The notes beneath the pieces were generated by a model. The model did no database searches. It was given only the letters and a program-made list of their open reading frames with translations, and was not told the DNA's origin. Both the position numbers and the translations under genes were made by a program. DNA of 64,000 nt from CAZIVP01 sp964542915 (lineage in GTDB: Bacteria > Calditrichota > Calditrichia > Calditrichales > Calditrichaceae): assembly GCA_964542915.1 (NCBI GenBank), contig CAZIVP010000012.1, positions 50,367 through 114,366 on the forward strand, in the 5' to 3' direction. This document shows positions 60,712-64,000 of this stretch, in pieces (position 1 is the first letter of the stretch; every line of letters starts with the position of its first letter).

Positions 60712-62934
60712 TTATTTAGAGCGTTTTTTACGACGGCTACGATTTTTTCGGTTCTTGGTTGCCTGGCTTTCCACAGAATTCCAGGGGGTGCGATCACCCG
60801 TATCCGATAAATCCTCCAGGAGCGTAAAATCCACCAGCCGTTTTTCCAGATCAACGAACTCCACCCGCACGCGCACTTCGTCGCCCAGTCGAATTACCTT
60901 GCCGGTATCGCGCCCGATGAGTGCAAAGGTTTTCTCATCGTAGATATAAAAGTCGTCGTTCAAGTTAGCAATATTAATGCGCCCTTCGATAAATATTTCT
61001 TCCAGTTCCACAAACAGACCGAACGATGTTACACCGGATACGAGACCTTTAAATGTCTCGCCAACGTATTGGTTTATATATTCGACTTGCTTGAGCTTCA
61101 CGGATTCCCGTTCCGCCTCCATGGCCAACCGCTCCATACGGCTGGCCTGTTCGGCGATATTTTTAAGCTTCTTTTGCTGACCCGGCGGCGCCTGTTGGGA
61201 ATGCTTCGCATATTGCTTGAGTAAACGGTGCACCACAAGATCGGGATAGCGTCGTATTGGTGATGTAAAATGTGTATAATCATCAAAACCCAATCCGAAA
61301 TGACCGCTATTCTCATCGGAATAGACCGCACGCATCATGGAACGCAATGCAATTTCTTCGATGACAATTTCTTCCTTTGTACCTTTGATCGATTGCAAAA
61401 GTTGCTGCATATATCTTGAAGTAACCCGTTTTACGGGCTTGAAGGATACTTCCATGGCGCGTAAAAAGTTAAAAAAGCGATCGATCTTTTCTTTATCCGG
61501 CTTTTCATGAACGCGATAAATAAAAGGTAAGGTTTTACTATGGCCCTTACTGATCTTTTTAACATGTTTTGCAACCGTCCGATTGGCGGCCAGCATAAAC
61601 TCCTCAACCAAGCGGTGTGAATCCAGGCGCTCCCTCGGAATGATTTTAACGGGGAAACCCTTCGCATCGAATTCGAATTTGACTTCGGGCGTCTCAAAGT
61701 CGATTCCACCTTTTTCAAACCGTTTTCGGCTCAATTTCTGGCTGAGCACCTGCATGGCTCTTAATGTATCACGGTAGTCATCTTGTTTTTGGCCGTCGAT
61801 GATCTGCTGGACTTCTTTGTAATTGAAACGACGTCTGCTATGAATGATCGAAGGCTGCAGTGTATAATCCACGACCTGTAATTGTTCATTGAACTCCATC
61901 AGACAAGAAAAAGTCAAACGGTCGTTTTCGGGTTTTAAGCTACATAACTCATTGGATAACCGTTCGGGCAACATGGGGATGACGCGGTCAGCCAGATATA
62001 CGCTGGTACTGCGACGAAAAGCCTCCTTATCAAGGACCGTCTCTTCCTGTACATAATGGCTCACATCGGCAATGTGCACGCCCAGCCGCTGGTTTCCGTT
62101 ATCCAGTTTTTCCAGTGATACCGCATCGTCGTAATCTTTGGCGTCTTCGGGATCGATGGTGAAACACGTCAGGTCCCGTAAATCCAGACGACTGGCGATA
62201 TCCTGATTCGAGAATTCATGGGGAATACGCTCGGCTTCGTCTTCCACCTTTTTCGGGAAACGAACCGGCAAATTAAAGGCATATGCCACCGAAATGATAT
62301 CGACGCCGGGCGTATCGGGATCGCCCAAAACATCCACGATGGTCCCTTCGGGATTGTGCTGATCCCGCTCCCATTTATCGAAACGGACCAGTACTTTTTG
62401 ACCGTTTTCGGCGTCCAGCGCTTTGTCCTTATGGACCAGAATATCGCGGTAAACCTTGCGATCATCCGGCACCACATAGCTGTAATACTGCGTTTGATGG
62501 TAGGTGCCCACGATAAATTCGCGAAAGCGTTTAACCACCCTCTTCACGAAACCTTCCAAGCGTTTTCCTTTGGAAGCGGCATAAAGCTGAACTTCAACGA
62601 CATCGCGATCGAAGGCTGTGTTCAAATTGGGCTGTGCAACAAATACTTCCAGGTCCTGGCCTTCAATATCAACAAAACCGTAACCCGAGCGCGTTGTCCG
62701 CAATTCGCCTATTAACTTCTGAACTTTACTGGGATAGGCGTAATGAAATTTCTTAACATGAATCACTTTGCCCTGTTTCACCAGATCCAACAGACTGCTC
62801 ATGAAAAGATGATAATCGCGTTTGTGGATATTCAGAGCGTGGCTCATCTCTTTACGACTCACGGGTGTGCCGGGTTGCTGTTTCAAAATCGCGAGGATGG
62901 CCTTTTGTATTTTTGGGGATATTTTCTTTGCCAT
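60712..62934 (-). CDS. rnr: Ribonuclease R
   Basis: 740-residue 3'-5' exoribonuclease. Winged-helix/HTH start (SRKEMSHALNIHKRDYHLF), cold-shock domains, the RNB catalytic core (CFTIDPEDAKDYDDAVSLE with the four Asp, HIADVSHYV), and a C-terminal S1 domain (FKGLVSGVTSFGLFVELEE) with a basic tail KNRKNRSRRKKRSK. Its ATG shares one base with the prmC stop (TAATG). Confidence 0.95.
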   Translation of the reverse strand: MAKKISPKIQKAILAILKQQPGTPVSRKEMSHALNIHKRDYHLFMSSLLDLVKQGKVIHVKKFHYAYPSKVQKLIGELRTTRSGYGFVDIEGQDLEVFVAQPNLNTAFDRDVVEVQLYAASKGKRLEGFVKRVVKRFREFIVGTYHQTQYYSYVVPDDRKVYRDILVHKDKALDAENGQKVLVRFDKWERDQHNPEGTIVDVLGDPDTPGVDIISVAYAFNLPVRFPKKVEDEAERIPHEFSNQDIASRLDLRDLTCFTIDPEDAKDYDDAVSLEKLDNGNQRLGVHIADVSHYVQEETVLDKEAFRRSTSVYLADRVIPMLPERLSNELCSLKPENDRLTFSCLMEFNEQLQVVDYTLQPSIIHSRRRFNYKEVQQIIDGQKQDDYRDTLRAMQVLSQKLSRKRFEKGGIDFETPEVKFEFDAKGFPVKIIPRERLDSHRLVEEFMLAANRTVAKHVKKISKGHSKTLPFIYRVHEKPDKEKIDRFFNFLRAMEVSFKPVKRVTSRYMQQLLQSIKGTKEEIVIEEIALRSMMRAVYSDENSGHFGLGFDDYTHFTSPIRRYPDLVVHRLLKQYAKHSQQAPPGQQKKLKNIAEQASRMERLAMEAERESVKLKQVEYINQYVGETFKGLVSGVTSFGLFVELEEIFIEGRINIANLNDDFYIYDEKTFALIGRDTGKVIRLGDEVRVRVEFVDLEKRLVDFTLLEDLSDTGDRTPWNSVESQATKNRKNRSRRKKRSK

Positions 62935-63815
62935 TAGTATGTCCTAATTAATAAAACACGTGGAATTTGATTGTAATCTTCGATTATCTGCCATGATTTA
63001 AAGCAATATTGATCTGCCATTTTAATGATATTTTCCGGGATGGAACCGCTTAACTCGAGTATGAGATAGTCCATATTCGGAGGGGGCTTGTATTTCGCCA
63101 TTTCAAAAAAACGTTCGTAAAAACGCAATCCGTTATTATCATCGGTGAGCGCCTCCCTTGGCTCATATTCCCTGATTTCAGGCGTGAGGCCTGCCATTTC
63201 GTTTTGGGACACATACGGCGGGTTGGCGACAAGAATATGGCAAAATTCCGGCAGTGTCGCCGGCCAGGGCTTAAAAATATCATGCTCGATAAATTGAATA
63301 TGCTCTTTTTCAAAATGGATGGCTTCGTTCTGGCGGGCAATGTTTAAAGCGTCTTGCGAAATATCGGTTGCAAATATACGGGCCTGTGGCCAATTTTTGG
63401 CGAGAGCAATGGCAATACAGCCGCTGCCTGTTCCGATATCAACAATGACAGGCGATTCCTCGGCGATCTCGTCTTTTAATTTCAAGACGGATTCAATCAG
63501 GCGTTCGGTCTCCGGCCGCGGAATCAGGACGGAGGAATTGACTATAAATTTTAACCCCATAAACTCCGTTTCACCCAGAATATACTGCAAAGGCTCTCTG
63601 TGGCTGCGGCGACGTACGAATTCACGGTATGCATCCACCTCTTCATCGAGTAAAGGCCGTTCGAAATCGAGGTAAAGCTGTACACGATCTATCTGTAGCA
63701 CCTTGCTCAATAACAGCTCGGCGTTTAAACGCGCATTTTCGATCCCTTTTTGTTCGAAAAATTGCGATGTTGTATTAAGAAGTTCTAACAATTTCCACTT
63801 TTGTTGTTGTCTCAT
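62934..63815 (-). CDS. prmC: Peptide-chain-release-factor glutamine methyltransferase
   Basis: 293 residues. The SAM motif VDIGTGSGCIAIALA and the catalytic NPPYV, with EPREALTDDNNGL and the N-terminal helical domain (AELLLSKVLQIDRVQLYLD), identify PrmC/HemK, which methylates the GGQ glutamine of release factors. It heads the leftward group and overlaps rnr by one base. Confidence 0.95.
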   Translation of the reverse strand: MRQQQKWKLLELLNTTSQFFEQKGIENARLNAELLLSKVLQIDRVQLYLDFERPLLDEEVDAYREFVRRRSHREPLQYILGETEFMGLKFIVNSSVLIPRPETERLIESVLKLKDEIAEESPVIVDIGTGSGCIAIALAKNWPQARIFATDISQDALNIARQNEAIHFEKEHIQFIEHDIFKPWPATLPEFCHILVANPPYVSQNEMAGLTPEIREYEPREALTDDNNGLRFYERFFEMAKYKPPPNMDYLILELSGSIPENIIKMADQYCFKSWQIIEDYNQIPRVLLIRTY

Positions 63816-64000
63816 GGTCTGTCAATCTTTATTACAACATGTTTAATATATAAAATAATGGCAAAATAGAAAGATTAAAAATTCAAATCGAATAAACTAA
63901 ATTGACCAGGGATACCCTATACATTCTTTTCAATTATAAATGATTCCTGTCTTGGTTCAGCGGGAATTGGACTTTTAGCATTTAAAATAAGTAACACCTA

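Noticed and set aside
1..64000. tRNA, rRNA, insertion sequences, prophage or attachment sites
   Set aside because: I looked for cloverleaf T-arm motifs, transposase motifs and flanking direct repeats and saw none that I could support.

Overview
The window looks like a chromosomal segment of a Gram-negative, respiring, largely anaerobic bacterium from the Calditrichota / Bacteroidota-like (FCB) side of the tree. The evidence is a subtilisin-like protease ending in a type IX secretion sorting domain with an 'NFPNPFN' signature, an LptD outer-membrane LPS transporter, a split transketolase, and a very large set of c-type cytochromes. The lineage is inferred from gene style only; there is no rRNA or tRNA gene in the window.

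Layout. 1-36.9 kb is mostly housekeeping and general metabolism: plsX; a 2-hydroxyacid dehydrogenase / MBL hydrolase / pteridine-reductase-like SDR operon; a TlpA-like thioredoxin; anmK; a B3/B4-domain protein; the T9SS protease; a TerB-DnaJ protein; a TolC-family protein; a YhcC-type radical SAM protein; metG; tatD-rsmA-mgtE; an AddAB-like helicase-nuclease pair tightly coupled to YihY and a Na/Pi transporter; a CYTH protein; an iodotyrosine-deiodinase-like nitroreductase; an acyl-CoA synthetase; an 18-residue-repeat beta-solenoid; and a two-gene transketolase. 56.6-63.8 kb is again housekeeping: serC, lptD, rnr and prmC.

The interesting part is 37.0-56.5 kb, an electron-transfer locus. Two operons diverge from one 449-bp region that carries two back-to-back sigma-54 (-24/-12) promoters with TGAAACA/TGTTTCA repeats between them. 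Leftward lie a selenocysteine-containing multiheme lipoprotein (TGA read through, previously easy to miss as two ORFs), a double-rhodanese lipoprotein, an outer-membrane barrel, a 12-heme periplasmic cytochrome, and two CbcL-like fusions of multiheme c (11 and 19 hemes) with a membrane b-type cytochrome. Rightward lie a Tat-exported 4x[4Fe-4S] protein, an NrfD-type quinol-interacting membrane protein, a 13-heme cytochrome, a heme-c-binding sensor kinase with a cysteine-rich insert in its ATPase domain, two response regulators fused to GcvH-like domains that lack the lipoyl lysine, an octaheme tetrathionate-reductase-family cytochrome, and, after a gap, a second selenoprotein (peroxiredoxin with Sec at the peroxidatic position). 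About 74 c-heme sites are encoded by the six cytochromes.

Reading it together (inference): quinol is oxidised at the inner membrane by the CbcL-like and NrfD modules, electrons pass through periplasmic multiheme proteins to the outer-membrane barrel and Sec-cytochrome lipoprotein, and expression is under sigma-54 control with redox or ligand sensing by the heme-containing kinase. The terminal electron acceptor cannot be read from the sequence.
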